A stretch of 64,000 bases of DNA, taken from assembly GCF_000970675.1 (NCBI RefSeq), contig NZ_LAJA01000003.1, forward strand, positions 43,836-107,835. Direction: 5' to 3'. The first letter of the stretch is position 1. Each line of letters starts with the position of its first letter. A model generated the notes under the pieces. It saw nothing but the letters and a program-made list of their open reading frames with translations. It had not been told where the DNA came from and did not search any database. Shown in pieces: positions 54,331-63,880 of this stretch. A program made the translations under genes and the position numbers. The stretch is from Domibacillus tundrae. GTDB lineage: Bacteria > Bacillota > Bacilli > Bacillales > Domibacillaceae.

Positions 54331-54408
54331 CAGCAGGACGCTGCGCTCTTGGGCCCACATGATGTGGGTCACAAAGGCGTTGCAGCAGGACGCTGCGCTC
54401 TTAGCCTT
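54331..54408. repeat. Folded repeat, family 2, copy C
   Basis: Block CAGCAGGACGCTGCGCTCTT occurs twice (54331 and 54383) around GGGCCCACATGATGTGGG and ACAAAGGCGTTG. Hairpin CCCACA/TGTGGG replaces CCCGCA/TGCGGG of copy B. The rest of this 350-bp gap holds the small ORF and the terminator only. Confidence 0.82.
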
Positions 54409-54415
54409 TAATCCT

Positions 54416-55222
54416 TTACCCGAGCGCAACATCAAGTACCATCATAAGTGCAAAACCGACCATGACTCCCATCGTGGCAAGGTCCGTATTACGGGATGAC
54501 TGTGATTCGGGAATGAGTTCTTCGACCACAACGAAAATCATCGCACCTGCCGCAAACGCGAGAGCATATGGCAAAATTGGCTGAATAAACAGCACGGCAG
54601 CCGCTCCGATTACAGCAGCGATCGGTTCGACAATTGCAGACATTTGCCCGTAGTTGAATGCTTTTGTCCGCGACATTCCTTCTCCACGAAGCGGTACTGA
54701 CACCGCTGCACCTTCCGGCATATTTTGAATACCAATTCCAAATGCAAGCGCCAGGGCCGCCGCTACTGTTGCCCCATTCATATCCAGCGCCGCCGCACCA
54801 AATGCGACTCCAATCGCCAGCCCTTCCGGAATATTATGAAGCGTAATCGCTAAAAATAAGAGCGTTGTTTTTTTAAGCTGCGTGGAAGGACCTTCTCCTT
54901 TTGTCCGTCCGACGTGCACGTGTGGTACAACGACGTCAAGCAGGCGCAAAAAGACGCCGCCAAGCAAAAAGCCGATGACCGGCGGCAGCCAGGCAATCTG
55001 CCCATTTTCTTCACTAAATTCAATCGCCGGTGCCAACAGTGACCAAAACGAAGCAGCAATCATGACACCTGCCGCAAATCCCATCACCATTTTCATGACC
55101 GATTCTTTTATGTCGCGAAAGAAAAATACCACTGCTGCACCAAGTGCTGTCATTCCCCAGCTGATCAGGCCACCAATCAGGGCTTGCAGTGCAGGGTGCA
55201 GACTGCTAAATGTACTCATCAT
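54416..55222 (-). CDS. ZIP-family metal transporter
   Basis: A 268-aa ZIP importer (probably Zn2+) with eight helices; metal-site motifs HNIPEGLAIG and QNMPEGAAV, and EELIPES near the C-terminus. AAAGGGAG is 9 nt before ATG 55222 (ATG 55231 overlaps it). Divergent from a CDF exporter: import and export genes share one intergenic region of 170 bp. Confidence 0.9.
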   Translation of the reverse strand: MMSTFSSLHPALQALIGGLISWGMTALGAAVVFFFRDIKESVMKMVMGFAAGVMIAASFWSLLAPAIEFSEENGQIAWLPPVIGFLLGGVFLRLLDVVVPHVHVGRTKGEGPSTQLKKTTLLFLAITLHNIPEGLAIGVAFGAAALDMNGATVAAALALAFGIGIQNMPEGAAVSVPLRGEGMSRTKAFNYGQMSAIVEPIAAVIGAAAVLFIQPILPYALAFAAGAMIFVVVEELIPESQSSRNTDLATMGVMVGFALMMVLDVALG

Positions 55223-55396
55223 GTCTAACATCTCCCTTTCTCTACTCGGTTATTTTGCGCCTGTCTGGCTTTTTTGTCAAAAAGAACAATTGTAGCGCCC
55301 AGGCAACTTGTTAAGGCAACGGCAATCATGTTGCCATAGACCCACCCGAATGCGGACTGGTATAGTAAAAACATTAACTTTTTGGAGGAAATATAG

Positions 55397-56269
55397 GTGG
55401 AAACAGCATACGAAGATTTAAAAAAGGGAGAACGCGGCGCATGGATCAGCATTATCGCCTACCTGTTCCTTTCCACATTAAAACTGACCGTTGGCTGGAT
55501 CGGCGCGTCACAAGCACTAAAAGCTGACGGATTAAATAATTCAACCGACATTATCGCGTCGATCGCGATTCTCATCGGCTTAAAGATTGCCCGCAAGCCG
55601 CCGGACGAAAACCATCGCTACGGGCATTTTCGCGCGGAGACGGTCGCCTCTCTTCTAGCGGCTTTTATTATGGCATCTGTCGGGATTCAGGTACTCATCT
55701 CAGCTGGAACTTCTCTCTTTCAGGCAGACCATGAAGTCCCTGACATGTTCACAGCCTGGACCGCACTAGCTGCTGCGTTCATCATGTACGGTGTGTATAT
55801 GTACAATGCGCGTCTCGCGAAAAAAATTAAAAGCCCATCCATTATGGCGGCGGCTCAAGACAACCGTTCCGACGCCTTAGTCAGTATCGGAGCGTTTATC
55901 GGGATTATCGGAGCACGGTTTGGCCTGGACTGGCTTGATACGCTGACGGCGTTTGTTGTCGGTCTCATTATTTTAAAAACGGCCTGGTCTATTTTCGCCG
56001 AAGCGTCACTCACCTTAACGGATGCGTTTGACCTCGGCAAGCTGAAAGGCATGCAAATAACGGTGGAAAAAGTGCCGGGTGTCCGCGGCGTGCCAAGTAT
56101 TAAAGCCCGCTCACACGGCAACGTCACCTTTGTAGATGTCGTTCTGCTGGTGGACCCTGATTTAAATGTCATCGAAAGCCACGACATTACCGAATATGTA
56201 GAAGAAGCATTGCTGCAGGAACACGACATCCATATTACCCACATTCATATCGAACCAAACGGCCACTGA
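55397..56269 (+). CDS. Cation diffusion facilitator
   Basis: A 290-aa CDF exporter. Six helices; helix II/V metal residues appear in KADGLNNSTDII and AAAQDNRSDALVS (Asp-rich), and YGHFRAETVASLL is a family mark. C-terminal cytoplasmic ferredoxin-like domain with HITHIHIEPNGH. GTG start with TTTGGAGG upstream. Divergent from ZIP. Confidence 0.93.
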   Translation: METAYEDLKKGERGAWISIIAYLFLSTLKLTVGWIGASQALKADGLNNSTDIIASIAILIGLKIARKPPDENHRYGHFRAETVASLLAAFIMASVGIQVLISAGTSLFQADHEVPDMFTAWTALAAAFIMYGVYMYNARLAKKIKSPSIMAAAQDNRSDALVSIGAFIGIIGARFGLDWLDTLTAFVVGLIILKTAWSIFAEASLTLTDAFDLGKLKGMQITVEKVPGVRGVPSIKARSHGNVTFVDVVLLVDPDLNVIESHDITEYVEEALLQEHDIHITHIHIEPNGH

Positions 56270-56288
56270 AAAGTGCGCCGTTTTTTTC
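56259..56288 (+). terminator. Terminator of the CDF gene
   Basis: ACGGC/GCCGT with inner CACT-GAAA-AGTG, T run; overlaps the last codons. Confidence 0.88.
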
Positions 56289-56331
56289 ACAAAAAAAAGT
56301 GGCTGCCTTTTAAAAAAGCATACCGCTTACA

Positions 56332-56663
56332 CTAGGAAAGTTTTGATTGTTTTAATACTTTTCTTGTTTCATTAACGTATTTTATAAGTCTGTACGGCTT
56401 GCTGATGACCCGCAGCGGCATACCGGAAATAAACTTGCTTAAATCCTGCTTGTATTCCTGAGTTATTCGTGACGGTTTTGTTGAAATTCGGTCATATACT
56501 TCTTCATACAATTCTTTTTTAGCATTAATTTTCACACCGGTCAATCGGTGGCATTCTTCGCATTCAATACTTTGAATTTTATTGTTCACGTACACACCCG
56601 GTGAATGGCTTCATCGTGACAACGCGTGCAATAAAGGCCGGCTTCCATTTCGGAAATTTTCAT
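56332..56663 (-). pseudogene. 'bh protein' homologue with a frameshift
   Basis: ATG 56663 (GAGGGAG upstream) opens MKISEMEAGLYCTRCHDEAI then HRVCT and a stop. In the next frame the sequence continues YVNNKIQSIECEECHRLTG to YRLIKYVNETRKVLKQSKLS. Together they match the small Bacillus 'bh protein' (CxxC zinc-ribbon start, about 105 aa; function unknown). The break is in a GTGTGT tract near 56591-56600: one base missing or two extra. Convergent with the CDF gene. Confidence 0.85.
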
Positions 56664-56868
56664 TCAGCCCACTCCCTCATACCTATTTCCGTGCTTCCTC
56701 TTTATTATATGCCAATCAGCTGGTCTACAGACATCCCCCGCCTGCTTATCGGCTTTCTTAAAAGCTTTTCGCCCGAAGAGTGCGCATCTTCCAAATCATT
56801 GATTCATTTGTTCAATAAGCTGGCATTTGCTAGTATATAAAGGGAAATAAAACGTGAAGGAGATTTTT

Positions 56869-57648
56869 ATGAGTCAAAAAATCATTTTTTTCGATATTGA
56901 CGGCACATTGTACGATCATGATAAACAGCTGCCTGATTCAACTCGTCAGGCCATTCGTGACCTTCAGGAACGAGGACATGAAGTGGCGATCGCAACAGGC
57001 CGCGCACCGTTTATGTTTAAGGACTTACGCGCGGAGCTTGGCATTGAAACATTTGTCAGCTATAACGGGCAATATGTCGTATTTAAAGGCGAACCTCTGT
57101 ATCAAAATCCACTTAATAAAGAAGCGCTGCTCCGCTTAACCGATATTGCGGTTGAGCACAATCATCCGGTCGTTTTTATGGATCATGAGGACATGAAAGC
57201 AAATACACCGGACCACGAGCATGTAACGGCCGGGATTAATTCATTAAAAATTAATTACTTCCCGGAACATGACCCGACGTACCATGAAGGGCGCGATTTA
57301 TATCAATCCTTATTGTTTTGCCAGGACCCGGAAGACAAAGAATACGAAAAGCAGTTTCCGGAATTTGATTTTGTCCGCTGGCACCCTTTTTCTGTCGATA
57401 TTGTCCCAGCGGGCGGCTCTAAAGCAAAAGGAATTCAGAAAATTATCGATCAGCTTGGCATTTCACCTGAAAATATTTACGCGTTTGGAGACGGCTTAAA
57501 TGATGTGGAAATGCTGAAGACTGTGGCCAACAGCGTGGCAATGGGCGACGGGCATGAAGATGCTAAAAATGCCGCCAAGCATGTGACAACGAATGTACAT
57601 GAAGACGGCATTTTAAATGGCTTAAAAATGGTCGGCTTGCTCGATTAA
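56869..57648 (+). CDS. Cof-type HAD hydrolase
   Basis: A 259-aa HAD phosphatase of the Cof/IIB class. Motif I FFDIDGTLYDHD, motif II ATGRAPFMF, motif III Lys in GGSKAKGIQ, motif IV FGDGLNDVEML. Probable sugar-phosphate phosphatase. GAAGGAGA lies before ATG 56869 (GTG 56854 is too early). Weak promoter-like TTGATT-16 bp-TAGTAT at 56809-56836. Confidence 0.88.
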   Translation: MSQKIIFFDIDGTLYDHDKQLPDSTRQAIRDLQERGHEVAIATGRAPFMFKDLRAELGIETFVSYNGQYVVFKGEPLYQNPLNKEALLRLTDIAVEHNHPVVFMDHEDMKANTPDHEHVTAGINSLKINYFPEHDPTYHEGRDLYQSLLFCQDPEDKEYEKQFPEFDFVRWHPFSVDIVPAGGSKAKGIQKIIDQLGISPENIYAFGDGLNDVEMLKTVANSVAMGDGHEDAKNAAKHVTTNVHEDGILNGLKMVGLLD

Positions 57649-57652
57649 AACG

Positions 57653-57692
57653 AAAAAAGGGAGCCTCAATCGATATTGAGACTCCCTTTTTT
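57653..57692. terminator. Bidirectional terminator
   Basis: Stem AAAAAAGGGAG-CTCAAT/ATTGAG-CTCCCTTTTTT with one mismatched pair. Confidence 0.95.
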
Positions 57693-57697
57693 GTTTT

Positions 57698-58957
57698 TTA
57701 GCAGACGGAATCGGTCGATTTCGGGTTTTTCAAGCCGAACAGCGGCCGGATCCATAACGCCAAGAACGTTCCGAGCATCGCCATGATCATCCATACCCAG
57801 CCGTGCAGGCTGAAAGAGGCAATACCGCCAAAATAAGCACCGATGTTGCACCCAAAAGCCAAGCGGGCGCCGTAACCCATCATTAATCCGCCGACAATGG
57901 CTGCACCAGCGACGCCAGGCTTAATTTTGCCCGGCTTAAATGTGCCTTGAAACGCCGCGGAAATAAAGGCGCCGAGAATGATGCCGAAATTCATCACACT
58001 TGTAGAATCGGCCAGCACCGATTGTGTCAGTGCTTCGCCGGCAGGTCCTGAAAAATAACCCCAAGTAGACACATCAATCCCAACAGCGGTCAATGCTTTA
58101 CCGCCCCATAGCGCAAATGCGGACGTAATGCCCCAAGGGTTCCCGCGCACTGTCAATGTGAGGGCATTCAGCAATGCAAGAACAATCGCTGCTGCAAAAA
58201 GCGGCCAAGAACCGCGAATGACTTTTCTCCAGCCAACTGTGGTCGGAAGCGGCTTCATCATTGGAGGATTTTTCTTTTTCGCAATTTGAATCGTGATCCA
58301 ATAGATGAGAGCAAAGAGAGCAAGCTGCAGCACCCATGCCCCAAAATAACCAAGCCCCGTTGATTCAGCCAATGAAATTGGCGGAAGGGACGGTGTGTCT
58401 TCCATCCAAAACGTAAAATGATACGCTCCGAGCAAAGAGCCGGCAATGAACGCAATCAGCGTCAAAATCATAGACGATGAACCGCCGCCTATTGAATAAA
58501 GTGTACCGGATGCACAGCCATTTCCAAGCTGCATGCCAATCCCAAAAATAAACGCTCCAAAAATGACGCTGACCCCCACCGGCGAAACATATCCAACAGG
58601 CGTGACGCCCGTAAAACTAAATCCTGTACTTAAAATAATCGCAAAAAGCGTCGTCGCTACCGCGAGCATAAGCATATGCGCCTGCAGTCCCTGTACATTT
58701 CCGACAGACATAAGCCGGCGGAATGCGGATGTAAAACCAAAACGCGCGTACAAAAGCGTCATGCCGAGCGCAAGACCAATGATATATAAAACACCCTGTG
58801 TCCAGTTTGTTGTACTGACAATCGCAATAAACAGCACCAAAGCAGCTATAATACCTGCTGCGACCAATGGTTTTTGCATTGGACTTAGTTCTGCAACAAC
58901 CGTTGTCCGCTTATACGGAACGTTGTCGGATGACGTGATAACATGTTGTGCCAACAA
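57698..58957 (-). CDS. YeeE/YedE family sulfur transporter
   Basis: A 419-aa membrane protein of the YeeE/YedE (TsuA thiosulfate / selenium) family. Two repeated halves, each with the conserved Cys motif: GNGCASGTLY and LAFGCNIGAYF. Nine or more helices. It probably imports thiosulfate or another sulfur/selenium species. TTG start with AAAGGAAGG. No TusA-like partner gene adjoins. A Fur-like box lies about 40 bp upstream of the start. Confidence 0.88.
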   Translation of the reverse strand: MLAQHVITSSDNVPYKRTTVVAELSPMQKPLVAAGIIAALVLFIAIVSTTNWTQGVLYIIGLALGMTLLYARFGFTSAFRRLMSVGNVQGLQAHMLMLAVATTLFAIILSTGFSFTGVTPVGYVSPVGVSVIFGAFIFGIGMQLGNGCASGTLYSIGGGSSSMILTLIAFIAGSLLGAYHFTFWMEDTPSLPPISLAESTGLGYFGAWVLQLALFALIYWITIQIAKKKNPPMMKPLPTTVGWRKVIRGSWPLFAAAIVLALLNALTLTVRGNPWGITSAFALWGGKALTAVGIDVSTWGYFSGPAGEALTQSVLADSTSVMNFGIILGAFISAAFQGTFKPGKIKPGVAGAAIVGGLMMGYGARLAFGCNIGAYFGGIASFSLHGWVWMIMAMLGTFLALWIRPLFGLKNPKSTDSVC

Positions 58958-58997
58958 AAAAACCTTCCTTTCTGATTGAATTAATCAACTTTAAAAA

Positions 58998-59012
58998 TGA
59001 TAGTCATTTTCA
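58998..59012. promoter_or_regulatory. Possible Fur-type box upstream of the YeeE gene
   Basis: Read on the minus strand, TGAAAATGACTATCA fits the 7-1-7 pattern TGATAATNATTATCA with two mismatches. Confidence 0.4.
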
Positions 59013-59052
59013 AGTTGAAAGTAAAGTATTTTGCTTGGCTTTTGTCTGTCCA

Positions 59053-59083
59053 CAAAAAAACCCGCTGACATGTATCAGCGAGT
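59053..59083 (-). terminator. Terminator of the OFA carrier gene
   Basis: Stem ACTCGCTGA/TCAGCGGGT (one wobble) with T run on the minus strand. Confidence 0.85.
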
Positions 59084-59092
59084 CTTTGGGAG

Positions 59093-60358
59093 TTATGCTT
59101 TCCTCATCTTCCCGGCGGTCAGTTCATTCGCCTCCCGTACTTTACGGATGTTCACACGGACAAGCATTGAGATGACAAGCGCCACAACGAAGGCGGCGGT
59201 AAAGATATACAGCGTAAGCGAGTAGCTGTTCGTCGCTTCTCGAATATTAGAGGCAACGATCGGACCTACAAGACCGGCTGCGGCCCAGGCCGTTAAAATA
59301 TAGCCGTGGATCGCACCGAGCTGCTTCGTTCCGAACAAGTCGCCAATGTACGCGGGAATTGACGCAAATCCGCCTCCGTAGCAGGATAAAATGATAAAAA
59401 CCGTAATTTGAAATAAAATGGCATTTGTTAAATTCGGCAAAAGCATAAACGCAACGATTTGAATAATAAAGAAAGCCGTGTATACATTCGGGCGTCCGAT
59501 ATAGTCAGAAATCGATGCCCAGCCGATTCGGCCAAAGCCGTTAAATAAGCCCATAATCCCAACCATTGTCGCAGCGGCGGCAGCTGATAATCCGGCAATA
59601 TCCTGTGCCATTGGTGAGGCAACGGAAATAATGGCAATGCCGCATGTCACGTTAATAAATAACATAGACCAAAGCGCCCAAAACCGGACTGTTTTGACCG
59701 CTTCATTCGCTGTCAGTTCAGACAAATCGGCTTTCTTCGTTTCTTTCCCACCGTGACCTTCCTTCATCCCGGCCGGCAGCCAGCCTTTTGGCGGCGGTGC
59801 AAGGTATAAAGAAGACAGAATCATGACAAAAAAGTAAACGGTGCCAAGCAAATAAAACGTATTACTGATGCCAATGCTGTTAATTAAGCGGGCAATGATC
59901 GGACTCGCAATCAATGAAGCGAAGCCAAAGCCCATGATCGCAAGACCTGTGGCGAGCCCGCGCCGGTCCGGAAACCATTTGACAAGTGATGATACCGGTG
60001 TAATATAGCCGATCCCAAGACCGATGCCGCCCATTGCCCCGTAGAAGAAATAAAGCAAATACAGGGAACCAATGCTGTTCGCAAAACCTGCACCAATTAA
60101 GCCGATTCCGAAAAAGATCGAGGCAATGATGCCCGCTTTTCTTGGACCATGCTTTTCCACAAAATGCCCCATAAATGCGGCGGATAAGCCGAGAAAAAAA
60201 ATAGCGATACTAAATGTTAATGAAATTTCTGTTAATCCCCATCCATGGTCTTCATTGAGTGGATTTGTAAATACGCTCCATGAATAAACAGACCCGATCG
60301 ATAAGTGAATACCTACGGCTGATGCCGCGATGAGCCACCGATTTTTGACTTTTCCCAT
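59093..60358 (-). CDS. MFS carrier, oxalate/formate antiporter (OFA) family
   Basis: A 421-aa 12-helix MFS protein. HLSIGSVYSWSVF in helix 1 and WFPDRRGLATGLAIMGFG are marks of the OFA family. Directly downstream of a formate dehydrogenase and its DUF1641 partner, it likely moves formate or a related carboxylate. ATG 60358 follows GAAAGGGG. A 19-bp perfect hairpin separates it from the upstream gene. Confidence 0.88.
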   Translation of the reverse strand: MGKVKNRWLIAASAVGIHLSIGSVYSWSVFTNPLNEDHGWGLTEISLTFSIAIFFLGLSAAFMGHFVEKHGPRKAGIIASIFFGIGLIGAGFANSIGSLYLLYFFYGAMGGIGLGIGYITPVSSLVKWFPDRRGLATGLAIMGFGFASLIASPIIARLINSIGISNTFYLLGTVYFFVMILSSLYLAPPPKGWLPAGMKEGHGGKETKKADLSELTANEAVKTVRFWALWSMLFINVTCGIAIISVASPMAQDIAGLSAAAAATMVGIMGLFNGFGRIGWASISDYIGRPNVYTAFFIIQIVAFMLLPNLTNAILFQITVFIILSCYGGGFASIPAYIGDLFGTKQLGAIHGYILTAWAAAGLVGPIVASNIREATNSYSLTLYIFTAAFVVALVISMLVRVNIRKVREANELTAGKMRKA

Positions 60359-60402
60359 CAGCTATACCCCTTTCATTTTTAAACGATCTAACTGATCATT
60401 GT

Positions 60403-60443
60403 GGGGATCTGACCGATAAAATTCTTTTATCGGTCAGATCCCC
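60403..60443 (-). repeat. Perfect 19-bp inverted repeat between two operon genes
   Basis: GGGGATCTGACCGATAAAA, loop TTC, then its exact complement. No T run on either strand, 4 bp after the DUF1641 stop and 45 bp before the OFA start. Likely an mRNA processing or stability structure. Confidence 0.85.
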
Positions 60444-60447
60444 CGCT

Positions 60448-60930
60448 TTACTGGTCAGGTTTCTTCGCCATATATGCCATACCTGCCAGCGACGCCCCCG
60501 CTGCGGCGATTAACCAGCCTTTAGATGACATTGCATTCCCTTTTATCAATTGAACGGCAGATGATTCCGCCCGGCTGATTTTCGCTGCGATCGAAATGAC
60601 GCCGTTTAATTTGTGCATTAGTGGACCCAGCCCGGAAACATTCAATTTTCCAAGTGTACCAAGCATCAGCAGCCCATTTTTCAAAATCGAGGCTGCTTCC
60701 GGCTTGTCCACCGCTTTAACAAGTACATCTAGCACACGATCGCCTTCACTGAACAAGCTGGCGGCCATTTCTAAGCCGCCCCGCTTGTTTATTTCTCCTA
60801 ACATATGAAGAAACTCTTTCAGTGTATCTTTATGTTCGACAAGAAGTGTTTTAATTTCTTCTAAATCACGAAGATGCTGTTCCTCTTCACTCAACTGCAG
60901 CCGATCGATCGTTGTTATCGCTTTAGCCAC
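60448..60930 (-). CDS. DUF1641 partner subunit of formate dehydrogenase
   Basis: A 160-aa DUF1641 protein (YrhD/YjgD type). Mostly helical, with a C-terminal hydrophobic segment ([17 protein letters not shown]) that could reach the membrane. In B. subtilis such proteins pair with the catalytic subunit and are proposed to link it to menaquinone. The GTG start overlaps the upstream gene by 8 bp, so the two are made together. Confidence 0.9.
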   Translation of the reverse strand: MAKAITTIDRLQLSEEEQHLRDLEEIKTLLVEHKDTLKEFLHMLGEINKRGGLEMAASLFSEGDRVLDVLVKAVDKPEAASILKNGLLMLGTLGKLNVSGLGPLMHKLNGVISIAAKISRAESSAVQLIKGNAMSSKGWLIAAAGASLAGMAYMAKKPDQ

Positions 60931-63880
60931 GCTGACCCGCCCCTTTCTTTACAAGATCGCCAGGGAAAATGTAGTCAGGACGCGCCCATTTTTTCTCGAC
61001 CTGTACGCCGATCTGCGGCTGCGGATCACCGTTACGAGAGTTAATACGCGGCAGTGGACTTTCGCCTTTTGCTTTTAAAATTTCCATTTTGGCGCTGATT
61101 TCTTTGTATGCCGGTGTATCCGTATCTTTATCGGCATGGCTGCTCGTCAAATAATTGATCGCACCCTCATCCGAGTCATTCATCGGCAAGTATACTTCTT
61201 TTCCTTTCACCCGGTCCGTGACAAGGCATGGCACTTTGACACTTCCATATGGTGACGTCAGCCGTACAACAGTGCCGTCCTCTAAGCCGCGCTCTGCCGC
61301 AAGCTCCGGCGAGACTTCCAAAAAGACACTTGGTGTTTTGGAAGTAATACCTTTTGATTTGTATGTCATGTTGCCTTCATGGAAATGCTCGAGCAAACGT
61401 CCGTTGTTTACGTGAAGATCATATTCTTCCTCGTATTCTAGCGGCTTTGTCCATTCGACCGGGAATAGGCGCGCTTTGCCGTCCGGGAACGGGAATTCAT
61501 CCAAGAACAGAAGCGGTGAATCCGTACCATCCGGAGCAACCGGCCATTGCAAGCTATTATAGCCTTCTAAACGGTCGTACGTAACACCGGCGTACAATGG
61601 CATCAAGCTGGCCGCTTCTGCCATAATCTCGCCGGGATGACTGTATGTCCAGCCGGCACCAAGACGGTTGGCGACTTCCATAATAATCTGCCAATCGGGT
61701 TTTGAATCACCAAGCGGCTCAAACACTTGATACAAACGTTGAATGCGGCGCTCTGTATTTGTAAATGTTCCTTCTTTTTCAAACGACGGGGAAGCCGGCA
61801 GTACCACATCGGCAAATTGAGCTGTTTTTGATAAGAAAATATCCTGAACCACAAAGAAATCAAGTTTTTCAAAAGCAGCCTGAACATAGTTTAAGTTCGA
61901 ATCAACTAAGCCCATATCTTCGCCTTTTAAGTACATCACTTTCACGTCTCCCGCATGAATGCCGGATACCATTTCGTGGTTGTTTAAGCCTGGTTCCGCC
62001 GGAATTTTCCCACCCCAGCTCTTTTCATATTTAGCCCGTACCGCATCATCCGCCACTTTTTCATAGCCTGGGAACCGATCCGGCATGCTGCCAAAATCAC
62101 TCGCACCCTGTACGTTGTTATGGCCACGAAGCGGATAACTGCCCGCCCCCGGTTTCCCGTAGTTGCCGGTAACCAGCAGCAGGTTGGAGATGGCTGTACT
62201 CGTATCACTGCCGCCTAAATGCTGTGTGACACCCATTGCCCAGAGAACACACGTAGTCGGTGATTCGTGTACCGCTTCTGCCACGCGAATCATCGTTGCT
62301 TTCGGCAGCCCGGTGACTTGCTCAGCATAATCCAGCGTGTACTTTTGGAGACTTTTCGCGTAATCATCGACGCCATTCACGCGGCTCGCTAAAAATTGCT
62401 CGTCTGCCCACCCTTGGTCGATGATGTATTTTGTGACTGCTGACAGCCAGACAAGGTCGGTTCCAGATTTTGGCTGAATAAACAAATCAGCGCGGTCCGC
62501 CATTTCATGCTTTCGCAAATCAGACACGATCAGTTTTTGGCCATTTAATTTATGCGACCGTTTTACTCTTGTCGCTAGTACCGGATGGGACTCCGATGTA
62601 TTTGATCCGACTACAATAATCAGTCCTGCCTGTTCAATATCCGTAATCGAGCCGGAATCACCGCCATAGCCGACTGTGCGGAATAAGCCTACCGTCGCCG
62701 GTGTCTGGCAATAACGCGAGCAGTTATCGACATTATTCGTGCCGATCACGCCGCGGGCGAGTTTTTGCATTAAATAGGATTCTTCATTTGTACATTTTGA
62801 CGAAGAAATAAAGGCCATTGAATCCGGTCCATATGTGTCTTTCGCCTCTTTGAATTTCCCCTCAATCAACGCGAGCGCTTCTTCCCATTCCGCTTCACGG
62901 AAAGAATCGCCTTCCCGGATAAGCGGCTTCGTCAGGCGCTCTTCGCTGTTGACGAAATCCCAGCCGAACTTGCCTTTTATGCACGTGGAAATGCCGTTTG
63001 CCGGTGCTTCCATTTGCGGTTCGACTTTTAAAATTTTCCGGTCTTTCGTCCAAACGTCAAAGCTGCAGCCGACGCCGCAATATGTGCAGACTGTTTTTGT
63101 TTTCTTAATGCGCGATTCCCGCATGGCTGCTTCCACATCTGAAATGGCTAAAATCGAACTGTAACCGGTTTCAATATTTTTGGTCAGTTCAATCATTGGC
63201 CGAAGCGTCGGTTTCTTAATTCCTGTTAAAAAGCCTGCTTCGCCTTCCATGCCTTTTTCCATCATCGCGTTACATGGGCAGACTGTTGAGCAATGGCCGC
63301 ATGATACGCATGAAGATTCATTAATTGGTGAATGCTTGTCCCAAATGACGCGAGGACGTTTTAAGCTCCAGTCAATCGACAGTGTTTCTGTTACTTGCAC
63401 GTCCTGGCACGCTTCGACGCAGCGTCCGCATAAAATACACTGGTCCGGATCATACCGGTAAAACGGATTCGAATTGTCAATTTCATGAGGCTTCGGTGTA
63501 AACGGCTCGCTCTGATGCTCAATTTTCATTTGTTTGACCGTGTTATGTACTTCACAGCGGCCATTATTGTAATCACACACCGTACAATACAGCTCATGAT
63601 TGTATAAAATCCGGTCCATCGCAATGTCCTGCGCCTGCTTTACATCCGGTGACGCAGCATCAATGACATCCCCATCTTGAATCGTCGTTGAGCACGACCG
63701 GACAAATTCCCCGTTTACCTGTACGATACATGTGTCGCACGTTTCAATTGCTCCAAGCGCCGGATGATAGCACACGCTTGGAATATCAATCGCCTGCTCC
63801 TTCAACGCCTGCATAACTGACACGCCGCCAGGAATGCTCATGCTGTGCCCATTCACTTTAATCCCCACGTATTCCGTCAA
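60923..63880 (-). CDS. fdhF: Formate dehydrogenase catalytic subunit (YrhE/YjgC type)
   Basis: A 985-aa Mo/W-bis-MGD enzyme. Order of domains: 2Fe-2S ferredoxin (Cys37, 48, 51, 63), a Cys/His cluster region ([11 protein letters not shown]), two 4Fe-4S motifs ([24 protein letters not shown]), the molybdopterin 4Fe-4S motif CTYCGVGCS, then the catalytic region [11 protein letters not shown] with Cys391 in the Sec/Cys position. The usual His after it is Gln392. TTG 63880 has GAAAGGGG 8-9 nt upstream. Overlaps the DUF1641 gene; OFA carrier follows. Oxidises formate, delivering electrons to the quinone pool by analogy. Confidence 0.92.
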   Translation of the reverse strand: MTEYVGIKVNGHSMSIPGGVSVMQALKEQAIDIPSVCYHPALGAIETCDTCIVQVNGEFVRSCSTTIQDGDVIDAASPDVKQAQDIAMDRILYNHELYCTVCDYNNGRCEVHNTVKQMKIEHQSEPFTPKPHEIDNSNPFYRYDPDQCILCGRCVEACQDVQVTETLSIDWSLKRPRVIWDKHSPINESSCVSCGHCSTVCPCNAMMEKGMEGEAGFLTGIKKPTLRPMIELTKNIETGYSSILAISDVEAAMRESRIKKTKTVCTYCGVGCSFDVWTKDRKILKVEPQMEAPANGISTCIKGKFGWDFVNSEERLTKPLIREGDSFREAEWEEALALIEGKFKEAKDTYGPDSMAFISSSKCTNEESYLMQKLARGVIGTNNVDNCSRYCQTPATVGLFRTVGYGGDSGSITDIEQAGLIIVVGSNTSESHPVLATRVKRSHKLNGQKLIVSDLRKHEMADRADLFIQPKSGTDLVWLSAVTKYIIDQGWADEQFLASRVNGVDDYAKSLQKYTLDYAEQVTGLPKATMIRVAEAVHESPTTCVLWAMGVTQHLGGSDTSTAISNLLLVTGNYGKPGAGSYPLRGHNNVQGASDFGSMPDRFPGYEKVADDAVRAKYEKSWGGKIPAEPGLNNHEMVSGIHAGDVKVMYLKGEDMGLVDSNLNYVQAAFEKLDFFVVQDIFLSKTAQFADVVLPASPSFEKEGTFTNTERRIQRLYQVFEPLGDSKPDWQIIMEVANRLGAGWTYSHPGEIMAEAASLMPLYAGVTYDRLEGYNSLQWPVAPDGTDSPLLFLDEFPFPDGKARLFPVEWTKPLEYEEEYDLHVNNGRLLEHFHEGNMTYKSKGITSKTPSVFLEVSPELAAERGLEDGTVVRLTSPYGSVKVPCLVTDRVKGKEVYLPMNDSDEGAINYLTSSHADKDTDTPAYKEISAKMEILKAKGESPLPRINSRNGDPQPQIGVQVEKKWARPDYIFPGDLVKKGAGQRG

